64,000 nt of DNA from Paludibacteraceae bacterium (GCA_017447875.1 JAFSMP010000040.1:1-64000), one strand, 5' to 3'; counted from the stretch's first letter, positions 15,646 to 24,608 are shown. A program made the numbers and translations. The notes: generated from the sequence alone by a model not told the origin.

Positions 15646-18000
15646 TTATAAACCGAGGTGGATTCTGAACCGCATTGCCCACTGGACATCGGGCGAGAGC
15701 GACCAGACGGAATAGAGGTCGGCAACACGCAGGATGTTGCCGATTCCTATGCCTATTTCGGAATAGAATTGGTGATTGGTTATTGGTGATTGGTTATTGT
15801 AGCCGTAAGCTAATTTCGCTTCGACGAGTTCGCGAAGGTGGAGCCAGCGGATACCGGGGATGAGGTTAAAGAGGATACCGTGTCCGTTCCACTCGGTATG
15901 CAGGGCGGCGTACTTGTCTGCAAGCAGTTCGTTCCCGTGCAGCAGGGTGAAACGGTAGGGGTCATAGGCGTAACCTTGGTTACCGTTCGCTTGCCATAAC
16001 AGCGTAGTAGGTACGCGTCCGAAGATCGCACCGCCTTGCAGGGCATAGGTGAGGTTTCCACCCATACCGAGGTTCGCATGTTGCGTGAGCATCAGGCGCA
16101 AGTGTGAGTATAGCCCCTCATCCCAGTGGCCGACTTCGACGCCGGCATAGAGAACGGGATACTTACCGGAATAGGCGTAACGACGGAAGAAATAACCGTC
16201 GTATTTGCGTTCGCCCCAGGATAGGCGGGCGATCGCAGAGAGCGATTGGAAAGCGATGGTGGATTGTGGATTGTCGATGGTGGAGGGTTGCCAGCCTGCG
16301 CGGAGGTAAGCATGGGTCTCGACGTTGGGTGACCAATCCGCGAACCAGTGCATCTGTGCCATCCGTTGCCGCAAGGCCGTGTTGACGCAGTATTTGTCCC
16401 GCCAGATGGCTTCGAAAGCGTAGGAGGTGAAGTCGAAATTACCCCAACCCATGGAGTTTTCCCGCATCAGGCGGTTGAAGTCATCCACTTCGGACCAGAC
16501 GTAGCGATCGTGGTACTCGAAGCGCAGGATGTTCGTGCGTAGAGTAGGCAGATTGACCGATATCCGTCCCATACCCTTGGCTCTGCGGTCCTTGATACCG
16601 TACCCGACCGAGGCTTCGAGGGAGACGACTTTGGACAGTTTCTCGTTCGTGCGAAGCGGGATACCGAGGTGTACGCCTTCGTGGTGGTTGACTTGCAGAA
16701 TCTCTTCAACATGACCGATATCCAAGAATGAACCGGTAGGGATATAACCGGTCATGGCGATGGTGGCGAAGAACTTGGCGGTTTTGATAATCGGCAGACT
16801 GTCTAGCGCCATGAAGGCGCTATCTGCCGATTGACCGTCCTGCGGACTGTAAGACCGCTTCGCTGTAGGACCGGCTACGCCTGTAAGACCGCTTACTTCG
16901 TTCGCTATAGGATTTCTCAGCGAGGTGGTCAGTAGGACGGTGGGGAAGACAGTGCCGGCTTGTTCGGACTTGATGACAAAATCCAGTAGGGCCGATATGG
17001 ACTCGGAGGCGATGGAACCGTCGGGTGCCAGGGTCTGCGAGACATGGAGCGTATTGACGTAGTTAACCGCCACTTCGGCCGGTACGTACGCCTTTATAGC
17101 ACGGAGCGCGTAGGTCGCAGTGTCGATCACCATCTCACCGTTGAAGGTCGCGTAAAAAGGATTGCGCGTCCTAAAATGTATCGTATCTTCGCCTACCAGA
17201 TAGTACCGGTAGTATAAGTTACCGCCTGAGGCGAGCGGGGAGAGGAAGGCGTGACCCATGAGGGGCACGGAGTTCTCGTAGAAATTGAGGTTCCCTTCGC
17301 CGCCGAGCAGGGAGGAGTAGTCGGTGGAGGTGAGCACAAGTGCCTGCGTCCGTTGGTCATTGGCCGGTGTCATGTCCTTACCGCTGAGGCTGAACGACTG
17401 CGTCTCGCGGTAGAGGGGCAAGAGATACGTGGAGTCCTCCTGCGCGATCATGCCGGCTTGCAGACTGCGCCACAGAGCCCGACGGAGGTGACGTTTGTTG
17501 ATATGGGAGATATACAGGGTCTGTTCGCGTTGCAAGGTGGAGGTCTCGGAATGCAGGGTGCGGTCATTGTCCGCACGGTGTTCCCGCACCTTACGAAGCA
17601 GTTCCAGTGCCGGGTTCTCATTAGGCGCTACCACCACTTCGGTCAGGGTAGCACTCTTCTCGCGCATAGTCACTTGCAGCCCTGCCATCGCCCCGGGTTC
17701 GATATCGAAACGCTGGGTGAAATAACCGACTGCGGAGAAGACCAGTTGCGCTTTGCCGGTCATGTCCACGCGCAAGGCGTATGCACCGCTCTCATCGGAG
17801 GTCGTTCCGACCTTCGTGCCCCGAAAATGGATGTTGACATTCGGGATGGGTTCACCCGTCGTCTCGTTGACGATCTCGCCGACGATGATGGTCTCGGAAG
17901 CCGAGACCATGACCGCCGTTAGCATGGCTGTCAGACCGGCGATAAATCGCCTGTAAGACCGTTTCACTGTAAGACCACTATCGTTGTTAGACTTTCTCAT
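15646..18000 (-). CDS. Outer-membrane DUF5686/CarboxypepD_reg-like protein
   Basis: 784 residues. N-terminal signal region, then a carboxypeptidase-regulatory-like beta domain at ~35-120 (IIVGEIVNETTGEPIPNVNI), a middle region, and a C-terminal ~450-residue beta-barrel typical of DUF5686 (alternating strands, aromatic girdles; FRIHLGL at the end). Such proteins resemble TonB-dependent receptor barrels without a plug; substrate unknown. The N-terminus carries two units of the 16-bp repeat (GLTVKRSY; 17951-17976), and a further cluster sits at 16847-16890. Spacer-like DNA is also translated (SPITNHQF; STIDNPQSTI). The ATG overlaps the xerD stop (ATGA). Confidence 0.75.
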   Translation of the reverse strand: MRKSNNDSGLTVKRSYRRFIAGLTAMLTAVMVSASETIIVGEIVNETTGEPIPNVNIHFRGTKVGTTSDESGAYALRVDMTGKAQLVFSAVGYFTQRFDIEPGAMAGLQVTMREKSATLTEVVVAPNENPALELLRKVREHRADNDRTLHSETSTLQREQTLYISHINKRHLRRALWRSLQAGMIAQEDSTYLLPLYRETQSFSLSGKDMTPANDQRTQALVLTSTDYSSLLGGEGNLNFYENSVPLMGHAFLSPLASGGNLYYRYYLVGEDTIHFRTRNPFYATFNGEMVIDTATYALRAIKAYVPAEVAVNYVNTLHVSQTLAPDGSIASESISALLDFVIKSEQAGTVFPTVLLTTSLRNPIANEVSGLTGVAGPTAKRSYSPQDGQSADSAFMALDSLPIIKTAKFFATIAMTGYIPTGSFLDIGHVEEILQVNHHEGVHLGIPLRTNEKLSKVVSLEASVGYGIKDRRAKGMGRISVNLPTLRTNILRFEYHDRYVWSEVDDFNRLMRENSMGWGNFDFTSYAFEAIWRDKYCVNTALRQRMAQMHWFADWSPNVETHAYLRAGWQPSTIDNPQSTIAFQSLSAIARLSWGERKYDGYFFRRYAYSGKYPVLYAGVEVGHWDEGLYSHLRLMLTQHANLGMGGNLTYALQGGAIFGRVPTTLLWQANGNQGYAYDPYRFTLLHGNELLADKYAALHTEWNGHGILFNLIPGIRWLHLRELVEAKLAYGYNNQSPITNHQFYSEIGIGIGNILRVADLYSVWSLSPDVQWAMRFRIHLGL
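16847..16890. repeat. 16-bp repeat cluster a (in DUF5686 gene)
   Basis: Three copies of the core CTGTAAGACC or CTGTAGGACC at 16847, 16863 and 16881, the first two exactly 16 bp apart. Confidence 0.8.
17951..17976. repeat. 16-bp repeat cluster b (start of DUF5686 gene)
   Basis: CTGTAAGACC at 17951 and 17967, 16 bp apart, in the signal-peptide coding region. Confidence 0.8.
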
Positions 18001-18905
18001 TTATTGGCGGGATGGTAGGTGAGGATCGCTTTGCGGAGGTCTTGAACGTCCACGTGGGTATATATCTCGGTGGTAGCAAGGTCTTCGTGTCCGAGCAGTT
18101 GTTGGATGACTCGCAGGTCCGCTCCGTTCTGCAGCAAATGGGTAGCAAAGGAGTGGCGGAGCGTGTGGGGCGAGACGGTCTTGGTGATACCGGCTTCGGT
18201 GCACAGACGACGAATGATCGTGAAGACCATCGCGCGGGTGAGCGGACGACCGTAACGGTTGACGAAAGCGATATCGCGGGACTCGGGTTTGAGCGGCCAG
18301 GTGCTACGTTCCTGTAACCAATAACCGAACCACTCTTCCGCCACAGGCGAGAGGGGCACCAGACGTTGCTTGGAACCCTTGCCTTCGATGAGCATGTAAT
18401 GCTCGTTAAGGTAGATCTTACTCAGTTGCAGGTTCACCAGTTCGCTCACCCGCAGTCCGCTGCCATAGAGCATCTCGAGCATGGCTCGGTTGCGGTGTCC
18501 TTCGTTGGACGACAGGTCGATCGCCGCCATGAGTCGGTTGACCTCATCCAAGGAGAGGACAGTCGGCAGATGTTTGGACTTACGCGGTCCTTCCAGCAGT
18601 TCGGAAGGGTCCTGGTCGATATAGTTTTTGTACAGCAGAAAGCGGAACCAGGAATGGATTCCGGCGAGTACGCGTGCCTGGGTAGCTTCGGAGCGGAGAT
18701 TCTTGAACTGCTCGAAGATGAACGCTTCCAGTTGCTCGAAGTCCATATGCACGAAGTCGATACCGTTAGCCTCCGCATAGGTGCGGAGTTTGTCAAGGTC
18801 CATCTCATAGGCTTCGACGGTGTTAGGTGAGAAACCACGTTCCAGACGTAACCAACTATGGTACTCACGAAGCAATGCCGTATCGTGGGTCACTTGTTTA
18901 GCCAT
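17997..18905 (-). CDS. xerD: Tyrosine recombinase XerC/XerD family
   Basis: 302 residues from MAKQVTHDTA (18905); an ATG at 18929 would only lengthen the overlap with the preceding gene. The N-terminal SAM-like core-binding domain (EYHSWLRLERGFSPNTVEAY) is followed by the catalytic domain with the full set R-K-H-R-H-Y: GSGLRVSELVNL (Arg), EGKGSKQRLVPL (Lys), HTLRHSFATHLL (His, Arg), LGHEDLATTEIYTHV (His, Tyr). It is of the size and type that resolve chromosome dimers at dif; XerC versus XerD cannot be told with certainty. Its setting among envelope genes rather than beside a mobile element fits a housekeeping role. Confidence 0.9.
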   Translation of the reverse strand: MAKQVTHDTALLREYHSWLRLERGFSPNTVEAYEMDLDKLRTYAEANGIDFVHMDFEQLEAFIFEQFKNLRSEATQARVLAGIHSWFRFLLYKNYIDQDPSELLEGPRKSKHLPTVLSLDEVNRLMAAIDLSSNEGHRNRAMLEMLYGSGLRVSELVNLQLSKIYLNEHYMLIEGKGSKQRLVPLSPVAEEWFGYWLQERSTWPLKPESRDIAFVNRYGRPLTRAMVFTIIRRLCTEAGITKTVSPHTLRHSFATHLLQNGADLRVIQQLLGHEDLATTEIYTHVDVQDLRKAILTYHPANK

Positions 18906-19495
18906 GGCAGGGGTCCCTGAAAATGACACTCGTAGGTGTTGGTTCCGTTATCCGTATAATAGAGCGTAAAACGCAGGTCTGTCAGTCCGTTAGTGGTATC
19001 CCGCATGACGAACGAACCCGAGTCCAGCACTTGTATGGACTGCAGTTGCCCGTTCTCGACGTACAGCAGGTACATCCCGGTGGGCGTGCCTTCGTAGTCA
19101 CGACCGGGAAGGAAGGTGTACGGGGTAATGTTTAATGTTGAATGCTTAATGTTTAAAGACGTGTATTCACCGGGCGCGAGGGTGTCGGAAGGAACGAAGA
19201 TGTCGGAGAGGTAGAGGTTATAACCCGTACCGTTCATGCGTCGTGCCGCGGTGTCGAGCGTCAGTCCGTCGGTATAGAGGTCGAGTGCGACGACTGCATA
19301 AGGGATGGAGTCATAACACACGCCATACCGCTCTTCCCATGCTGAGGCATACTCCGTAGGCAACGAGTGCTGCTCGATCGTCTTGACGGGATTACAAGCG
19401 CATAGCACTAAAAGACCGGCTATAAGTAGCCTGTAGGACCGCTTCGCTGTAAGACCGCTTCGCTGTAAGACCGTTTCACTGTAAGATTTTTTCAT
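18890..19495 (-). CDS. Lipoprotein of unknown function with 16-bp repeats at its start
   Basis: 201 residues from the ATG at 19495, which overlaps the permease stop (ATGA). The N-terminus MKKSYSETVLQRSGLTAKRS is encoded by four units of a 16-bp repeat; only after it comes the hydrophobic stretch and lipobox (LLIAGLLVLCAC). The signal peptide is therefore unusually long. The mature part (~160 residues) is beta-rich: YGVCYDSIPYAVVALDLYTD, TGMYLLYVENGQL, DLRFTLYYTDNG. Residues SLNIKHSTLNITPY are encoded by a spacer-like tandem repeat (19125-19160). No family recognised. Confidence 0.7.
   Translation of the reverse strand: MKKSYSETVLQRSGLTAKRSYRLLIAGLLVLCACNPVKTIEQHSLPTEYASAWEERYGVCYDSIPYAVVALDLYTDGLTLDTAARRMNGTGYNLYLSDIFVPSDTLAPGEYTSLNIKHSTLNITPYTFLPGRDYEGTPTGMYLLYVENGQLQSIQVLDSGSFVMRDTTNGLTDLRFTLYYTDNGTNTYECHFQGPLPWLNK
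19431..19486. repeat. 16-bp repeat cluster c (start of lipoprotein gene)
   Basis: Four cores at 19431, 19447, 19463 and 19479, each exactly 16 bp apart, beginning 7 nt after the start codon of the lipoprotein gene. Confidence 0.85.
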
Positions 19496-20706
19496 AACTT
19501 TATTTTTCTGGAGGGATAATACGCGGCAAGGAAACCGAGGGCAAGGACGATGAAGGCGACTAAGAGGATGTCGGGTGCTTGTACTTGCACGGGGTACGCG
19601 GAGATGATATAGTCGTAACCGGTGCCCAGTTTGAGCCAGCCGTAATGCTGTTGACCCCAGCAGACAGCGATACCGATGATCAGTCCTATCAGGGTGCCTA
19701 AGGCCGATATGAGCCATCCTTCGAAGAGGAAGATACGGCGGATCGTGGGTTCGTCGGCGCCCATATGGGAGAGGATACGGATATCTTCGCTTTTGTCAAT
19801 GATGAGCATGGAGAGCGAACCGATGATATTAAAACTGGCGATGAGTAAGATGAAGACCAAGAGGAGGATGGTCAGCAGTTTCTCTATACGCAGGATCCGG
19901 AAGAAATCCGCCTGCTGTTCGTAACGATCCAAAACTTTGTAACCCGGACCTAGAATTTTAGAAATCTTCAATTTTAAATCTTCAATCTTCAATATGCTCT
20001 TCGGTTGAACACGAAGAGCACTTGCAGTATGTTCGTCGTAACCGAAGAGACGTTGGGCAAGGGGTAGGGAGACGAGCAGCAGTTGGTCGTCGTACTCGAG
20101 TTGGTTGATGGAGAACGTTCCGGCGATGAAAGCGTGTTCATGTCGGAGCGACTTATCGGGTCGCATGAGGTTGATATGTCCCGTGCGTTCGGGTGCGTAC
20201 AGATGCAGAGCACCGGTAAAATGGGCGTTCATGCCTATCTGTGCGGCGAGTCCGCGTCCGAGGACCGTTCGTTCGAAAGCCCCGTCCCAGACGGAGTAGT
20301 ACCCGTCGGTGATCACCGAGTCGATATGGGCGGTGGAGGTAAAGAGAGAGTCCACACCTAAGACCCGTGCCGGCAGTTGATGGTCTTTATACCGGATAAG
20401 GGCGGTCTGCTCCAGTTGCATCGAGACGGCTTCGAGGTCCTCGCGCGCGTATATAGAAGCGATAGGAAGGGTGTCGGTGCGTAGCGTCTGCCCTTCGGCA
20501 GGCACAACGAGCAAGACCGGATCGAGTTCCGAGAACATCTGTTCGACGAGCGTACCGAAACCGTTCATGACGGACAGCACGCAGATCATGGCGGCGGTAA
20601 CCACAGCCACAGCGCCGGCACTGATGCCGGAGATGATGTTAATAGCGTTATGTCCTTTCTTGGAGAAGAGGTACCGCCAGGCTATTTTATTTTCCAAGTA
20701 GTTCAT
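19492..20706 (-). CDS. FtsX/LolC-type ABC transporter permease
   Basis: 404 residues with four membrane segments: one at ~20-50 (INIISGISAGAVAVVTAAMI), then a long periplasmic MacB-like domain, then three at ~275-400 (LLTILLLVFILLIASFNIIG; LISALGTLIGLIIGIAVCWG; PDILLVAFIVLALGFLAAYY). The start MNYLENKIAWRYLFSKKGHNA is typical of Bacteroidota LolC/LolE-like permeases in lipoprotein release. No ATPase gene is adjacent. It overlaps rbfA by 20 bp. Confidence 0.85.
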   Translation of the reverse strand: MNYLENKIAWRYLFSKKGHNAINIISGISAGAVAVVTAAMICVLSVMNGFGTLVEQMFSELDPVLLVVPAEGQTLRTDTLPIASIYAREDLEAVSMQLEQTALIRYKDHQLPARVLGVDSLFTSTAHIDSVITDGYYSVWDGAFERTVLGRGLAAQIGMNAHFTGALHLYAPERTGHINLMRPDKSLRHEHAFIAGTFSINQLEYDDQLLLVSLPLAQRLFGYDEHTASALRVQPKSILKIEDLKLKISKILGPGYKVLDRYEQQADFFRILRIEKLLTILLLVFILLIASFNIIGSLSMLIIDKSEDIRILSHMGADEPTIRRIFLFEGWLISALGTLIGLIIGIAVCWGQQHYGWLKLGTGYDYIISAYPVQVQAPDILLVAFIVLALGFLAAYYPSRKIKL

Positions 20707-21022
20707 CTATCCGTTCCATTCTATCGATGGTTTCGTCGAGGTGGAAGATGATCTCCGGAATAATACGTAGCTGGTGACGCTCGAGCGCACCGAGTTCACC
20801 GCGGAAACGGTGGGTGTTCTCTTCGATCAGCGCCATGGTAGATGCTACTTTGTCTTGCGGAAAGATAGAGAGGTAGATATGGGCAATCGCCAAATCAGGC
20901 GACACGCGCACCTCGCTCACAGAGATCAGTGTCCCGTGGAGCGTGCGCGCATATCGCAAAAGAATGTCGCTCATGTCCTTTTGGATCAATCGAGCGATCT
21001 TGTGTTGTCTAGTTGACTCCAT
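20687..21022 (-). CDS. rbfA: Ribosome-binding factor A
   Basis: 111 residues, normal length. A KH-like 30S maturation factor: ESTRQHKIARLIQKDMSDIL at the start, ISVSEVRVSPDLAIAHIYLS in the middle, and LRIIPEIIFHLDETIDRMER at the end. Its ATG shares a base with the rpmH stop (TAATG), so the pair is tightly coupled. Confidence 0.95.
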   Translation of the reverse strand: MESTRQHKIARLIQKDMSDILLRYARTLHGTLISVSEVRVSPDLAIAHIYLSIFPQDKVASTMALIEENTHRFRGELGALERHQLRIIPEIIFHLDETIDRMERIDELLGK

Positions 21023-21180
21023 TAAAATTTGTGGCGACCCTCGTCAGCTACGGTCAGTTTCTTACGACCTTTAGCGCGGCGTGCAGCCAATACACGGCGA
21101 CCGTTAGCGGTAGCCATTCTCTCCAAGAAGCCGTGTTTGTTACGACGCTTACGTTGGGAAGGTTGGAATGTACGTTTCAT
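21022..21180 (-). CDS. rpmH: 50S ribosomal protein L34
   Basis: 52 residues: [20 protein letters not shown] then [20 protein letters not shown], ending [12 protein letters not shown]. The N-terminal 44 residues are the standard L34; the acidic-to-basic tail is typical of Bacteroidota. It is driven by the promoter at 21237-21267 and heads the run that goes through rbfA, the permease and xerD. Confidence 0.97.
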   Translation of the reverse strand: MKRTFQPSQRKRRNKHGFLERMATANGRRVLAARRAKGRKKLTVADEGRHKF

Positions 21181-21236
21181 TGTCTTTAATTATTTAGGTT
21201 CTCTCACGAGAACGGGTTTATAGTCAAAAAAGCGTG

Positions 21237-21267
21237 CAAAGGTACTACAAAAATCTGACATGACCAA
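21237..21267 (-). promoter_or_regulatory. Bacteroidota-type promoter of rpmH
   Basis: TTG (21267-21265), 20 nt, TACCTTTG (21244-21237) on the minus strand, ~55 bp before the rpmH start. Confidence 0.88.
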
Positions 21268-21303
21268 ATTTTTGAGCATTTTTTTTGCTTTTAAGTGCAT
21301 TTT

Positions 21304-21909
21304 TTAGTCAAAAACCTCCATCAGCACGTCCAAGGAACGCGGATTTTGCCATGTTTCGACATGTTCCGCGAAGTACGCACAGAGATGTTGAAGGCTCTCT
21401 TGTCGTTCGGTTCGGGTACGAGGTTCGGTGATCTCTTTCTCCATCGCAAATCCCAGTTTGGCGGCGAAGGATACAAGGAACTGCAGATGGAAGTTCTGCG
21501 GTTCGTCGGTCCGGTCCAGGGCTTGGATAGCCTGCTCGATAAAGTCGTACATGGGTTCGTCCGGCATGGGATGACGTAACACATGGTACAGCACTTCGGA
21601 TATAAACAAACTGACGGTTTGTTTATATAGACCGCTTTGCTGTAAGACCGTTTCACTGTAAGACCGCTTCGCTGCAAGACCACTGCGTTGTAGGACTGCC
21701 TCGCGGATAGTAGGAAGTCCGTTGGCGGGATAGTCAGCGGTGATCTGGATGAGGGAAAGAGGCATATACATGCCGATAGGGTGTTTACGTCCGAGGCCGT
21801 ATACCTTATAATTGACGCGTCCGCCCGCGCGCGTGTAAGCGTGGAGGATATGTGCTTTGTCAGAGTGGGGTTGCAACGACAGTACTATGGCGTCAGTCGT
21901 GCTTAACAT
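21304..21909 (-). CDS. recO: DNA repair protein RecO with an internal repeat insertion
   Basis: 201 residues. Recombination mediator that works with RecR to load RecA. The N-terminal OB fold is clear (TTDAIVLSLQPHSDKAHILH, then GGRVNYKVYGLGRKHPIGMY); the helical C-terminal part has SLFISEVLYHVLRHPMPDEP and DFIEQAIQALD. Between them, where family members have a short ~13-residue linker, ~25 residues (VLQRSGLAAKRSYSETVLQQ) are encoded by four units of the 16-bp repeat. A perfect 11-bp inverted repeat (21601-21611 with 21617-21627) lies next to it. The C-terminus is shorter than the usual ~240 residues. It starts inside the end of the metallophosphatase gene (17-bp overlap). Confidence 0.85.
   Translation of the reverse strand: MLSTTDAIVLSLQPHSDKAHILHAYTRAGGRVNYKVYGLGRKHPIGMYMPLSLIQITADYPANGLPTIREAVLQRSGLAAKRSYSETVLQQSGLYKQTVSLFISEVLYHVLRHPMPDEPMYDFIEQAIQALDRTDEPQNFHLQFLVSFAAKLGFAMEKEITEPRTRTERQESLQHLCAYFAEHVETWQNPRSLDVLMEVFD
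21601..21627. repeat. Perfect inverted repeat inside recO
   Basis: TATAAACAAAC (21601-21611) and GTTTGTTTATA (21617-21627) with a 5-nt loop, within coding sequence next to 16-bp repeat cluster d. Confidence 0.8.
21640..21697. repeat. 16-bp repeat cluster d (in recO)
   Basis: Cores at 21640, 21656, 21672 and 21688 (the last two degenerate), each 16 bp apart, read as coding sequence of RecO. Confidence 0.85.
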
Positions 21910-22885
21910 AGAGGATGTCCACCAGTTGTCCGTCGCTCAGGCGGTACACATTGAGGGTAAGGGGAGCGGGATGGTTCCGGACGGTGGTTCGTTGGATAGA
22001 GAGCACGGCATAGGTGGGAGCGGTATCCGTGACATCTGTCTTATAATGGATCCGTTGCTCTTTGGCTTTACCGCTGGTGTTGAGCACCACGAACGGCAAG
22101 CGCCGCATGTAACTATGATCATGACCAGCTATCACGAGGTCGGCTTCACCCAGGGCACGCCGGAAAGTGGCATAGATAAGACTGTTGAACCGTCCTTTCG
22201 CGGCAGAGAAGACCGGATGGTGCATGATCACGACCACATAGCGGTCACCGGCTGTGTACATCAGTTGACGTAACCATGTGAGTGTACGGGTCAGATAGAC
22301 CAGACGCACCAGCGGATTGGTGTCGATAGCGATGATGCGCAGGTTGGGAAAATCGATGTAATACTGTTTTCCCGGCACGTCTACGGGTCCGTTATCGGGT
22401 TGCGGGAAGGTAGCCTCCCACACCGGCGAGAGGGTCTTATGAATACCTTTGGAGTACTCATGGTTACCCGGGCAGTTAATGATCGGCAGTCCGCATAGAC
22501 GGCTGGGTGTCCACTCGCGCAGCAGTAGTTGTTGGTAATAGGTTTGTCCGCGATGCAACCAATCGCCTATCTGCAGCACGGCATCGGCTTTGGGTACACG
22601 TGCGGCGAGCGTGTCGTAATCGGCTCGCTGTAGATTGGTGTGGATATCGCCTAATACAAGGATGTCGAGTGAGGCGGGAGAGAGGGTGTCTTGCCAGCCC
22701 TCTGCGGTGTTCTTAAATCCCGGTACGTTGTCCTGCGCGAAGGTGGGGAAAGTGTAGTCATACCGTTCTCCCGTCCATGCGGGTTCGGCGGGCATACCAA
22801 ACCAAGCCTGCCAGCGGAGGATGCAGAGGACTGCACCCGCCGCCAGCAAGAGGCATGGTATCGTTATTTTCACCCACTTACGCAT
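21893..22885 (-). CDS. Membrane-anchored metallophosphoesterase
   Basis: 330 residues. One N-terminal membrane segment (WVKITIPCLLLAAGAVLCIL), then a calcineurin-like phosphoesterase domain with all metal motifs in order: GDIH (~77), GDWLHRG (~107), GNHE (~140), HHP (~222) and GHDHSYMRR (~258). The family hydrolyses phosphomonoesters or diesters; the substrate is unknown. It overlaps the DUF3127 gene stop by 1 base upstream and recO by 17 bp downstream. Confidence 0.88.
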   Translation of the reverse strand: MRKWVKITIPCLLLAAGAVLCILRWQAWFGMPAEPAWTGERYDYTFPTFAQDNVPGFKNTAEGWQDTLSPASLDILVLGDIHTNLQRADYDTLAARVPKADAVLQIGDWLHRGQTYYQQLLLREWTPSRLCGLPIINCPGNHEYSKGIHKTLSPVWEATFPQPDNGPVDVPGKQYYIDFPNLRIIAIDTNPLVRLVYLTRTLTWLRQLMYTAGDRYVVVIMHHPVFSAAKGRFNSLIYATFRRALGEADLVIAGHDHSYMRRLPFVVLNTSGKAKEQRIHYKTDVTDTAPTYAVLSIQRTTVRNHPAPLTLNVYRLSDGQLVDILYVKHD

Positions 22886-23313
22886 CAGAAGGGCAGGTCG
22901 CTCGTACCGTCACCGGCCGAAGCGTCAAAAGGATCGACATTCACCGGAGCCGCCTCCGCAGGAGCTACCGCAGGTGCCGCTTGTGCGGGCGCCGCCATAG
23001 GTGCAGCAGCAGGTGCTACACCGGCTACAGGTTGTTGCGTCATATCGCCCTGCTGGATCTTCCATGCACGAACGGAGGTGTACCAGCGGCCGTTGAACTC
23101 ACGGCTCTCGATATCGTAACTGACGGTTACGATCTGGTCCATGTCGCAAGGGTTATTCTTGATACGGTCTTCACCGAACACCTCGAAATGGACCTTACGC
23201 GGGTAGTTCTCGATGGTCTCCAGTACATAACCCTGCAGTTTCCAGGGGTTACCGTTACGGCCTACCCCTTCCTGAAGGGGCAGCACTTGTATGATCTTAC
23301 CTACTATCTCCAT
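22885..23313 (-). CDS. DUF3127 protein (SSB-like OB fold with SSB-type tail)
   Basis: 142 residues. N-terminal ~85 residues form the DUF3127 OB fold: MEIVGKIIQVLPLQEGVGRN, YPRKVHFEVFGEDRI, VSYDIESREFNGRWYTSVRA. Then an Ala/Pro-rich disordered linker and the end DASAGDGTSDLPF, which resembles the acidic-hydrophobic tip (DDIPF/DLPF) that SSB uses to recruit partners. Single-stranded DNA binding is an inference from this. It lies between pgk and the metallophosphoesterase. Confidence 0.85.
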   Translation of the reverse strand: MEIVGKIIQVLPLQEGVGRNGNPWKLQGYVLETIENYPRKVHFEVFGEDRIKNNPCDMDQIVTVSYDIESREFNGRWYTSVRAWKIQQGDMTQQPVAGVAPAAAPMAAPAQAAPAVAPAEAAPVNVDPFDASAGDGTSDLPF

Positions 23314-23316
23314 GAC

Positions 23317-24567
23317 TTATTCTCCTTTGATTGCTGCTACACCCGGGAGAACCTTGCCTTCGATAGCCTCGAGCAGAGCACCACCACCGGTAGAGATATA
23401 CGATACTTTGTCTGCGAGGCCAAACTTGTTGACGCAAGCTACGGAGTCGCCACCGCCGATGAGCGAGAACGCACCTTCAGCCGTTGCTGCAGCGATCGCT
23501 TCACCGATAGCACGGCTACCGCCGCAGAAGTTATCGAACTCGAACACACCTGCAGGACCGTTCCAGAGGATGGTCTTGCAACCCTTGATGGCATTCGCAA
23601 ATTTCTTCTGTGCCTCAGGACCTGCATCCAGACCTTGCCATCCTGCGGGGATAGCGTTAGACGGAGCCACCTTGGTGTTAGCGTCATTGGCGAAGTTATC
23701 CGCGATGATCGCATCGGGAGCCATGACAAGTTCTACACCGTTCTTCTTAGCGAGTTCTTCTACGCCGAGTGCTACATCGAGTTTGTCCAGTTCCACGATC
23801 GACTCACCGATCTCACCGCCGTGTGCTTTGGCGAAAGTATAGGTCATACCGCCGCAGAGGATGAGTTTGTCCACCTTACCGAGCAGGTTCTCGATGATAC
23901 CGATCTTGGAGCTTACTTTCGAACCACCCATGATCGCGATGAACGGACGTTTGATGTCGCCGAGCACAGCGTCTACAGCGGCTACCTCTTTCTCCATAAG
24001 GAAACCGAGCATCTTGTTGTCTGCATCGAAATAATCGGCGATGACAGCCGTCGAAGCATGTTTGCGGTGCGCTGTACCGAAAGCGTCCATGACGTAGCAG
24101 TCTGCATACGAAGCGAGCACTTTAGCGAACTCTTTCTGACGCGCCTTCATCTCTTTCTTAGCGGGTTCGTAAGCGGGATCTTCTTTCTCGATACCTACGG
24201 GTTTGCCTTCCTCTTCCGGATAGAAACGCAGGTTCTCCAGCATCAGAACCTCACCCGGTTTGAGCGCCGCTGCCTTGTCAGCTGCTTTCGCGCAGTCTTC
24301 CGCGAACTGAACGGGACGACCGAGTGCTGCAGCGACAGCGTCCACGATCTGGCTGAGGCTGTATTTAGCGGCCACTTTACCTTTGGGTTTACCCATATGG
24401 CTCATGATAATAAGAGCACCGCCCTCGTCAAGGATGTGCTTGAGGGTAGGCAGGGCACCGCGGATACGGGTGTCGTCAGTGATCTTACCGTTCTCATCCA
24501 GGGGTACGTTGAAATCTACACGTACGATCGCCTTCTTGCCGGCGAATTTGTAATCTTTGATAGTCAT
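23317..24567 (-). CDS. pgk: Phosphoglycerate kinase
   Basis: 416 residues, the length usual for Bacteroidales. Glycolytic ATP-forming conversion of 1,3-bisphosphoglycerate. Signatures: [20 protein letters not shown] near the N-terminus, [50 protein letters not shown] and the C-terminal nucleotide loop [26 protein letters not shown]. It starts 41 bp after the DUF6242-like gene. Confidence 0.97.
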   Translation of the reverse strand: MTIKDYKFAGKKAIVRVDFNVPLDENGKITDDTRIRGALPTLKHILDEGGALIIMSHMGKPKGKVAAKYSLSQIVDAVAAALGRPVQFAEDCAKAADKAAALKPGEVLMLENLRFYPEEEGKPVGIEKEDPAYEPAKKEMKARQKEFAKVLASYADCYVMDAFGTAHRKHASTAVIADYFDADNKMLGFLMEKEVAAVDAVLGDIKRPFIAIMGGSKVSSKIGIIENLLGKVDKLILCGGMTYTFAKAHGGEIGESIVELDKLDVALGVEELAKKNGVELVMAPDAIIADNFANDANTKVAPSNAIPAGWQGLDAGPEAQKKFANAIKGCKTILWNGPAGVFEFDNFCGGSRAIGEAIAAATAEGAFSLIGGGDSVACVNKFGLADKVSYISTGGGALLEAIEGKVLPGVAAIKGE

Positions 24568-24608
24568 AATGTTAGTATTTTAGTTAGTTATCAGTTGTCA
24601 GTGTTCAG

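Noticed and set aside
17997-18905. XerD-like recombinase as part of an invertible-promoter switch
   Set aside because: No inverted repeats flanking a promoter were found nearby, and the gene sits in a housekeeping run; it looks like a chromosomal Xer.
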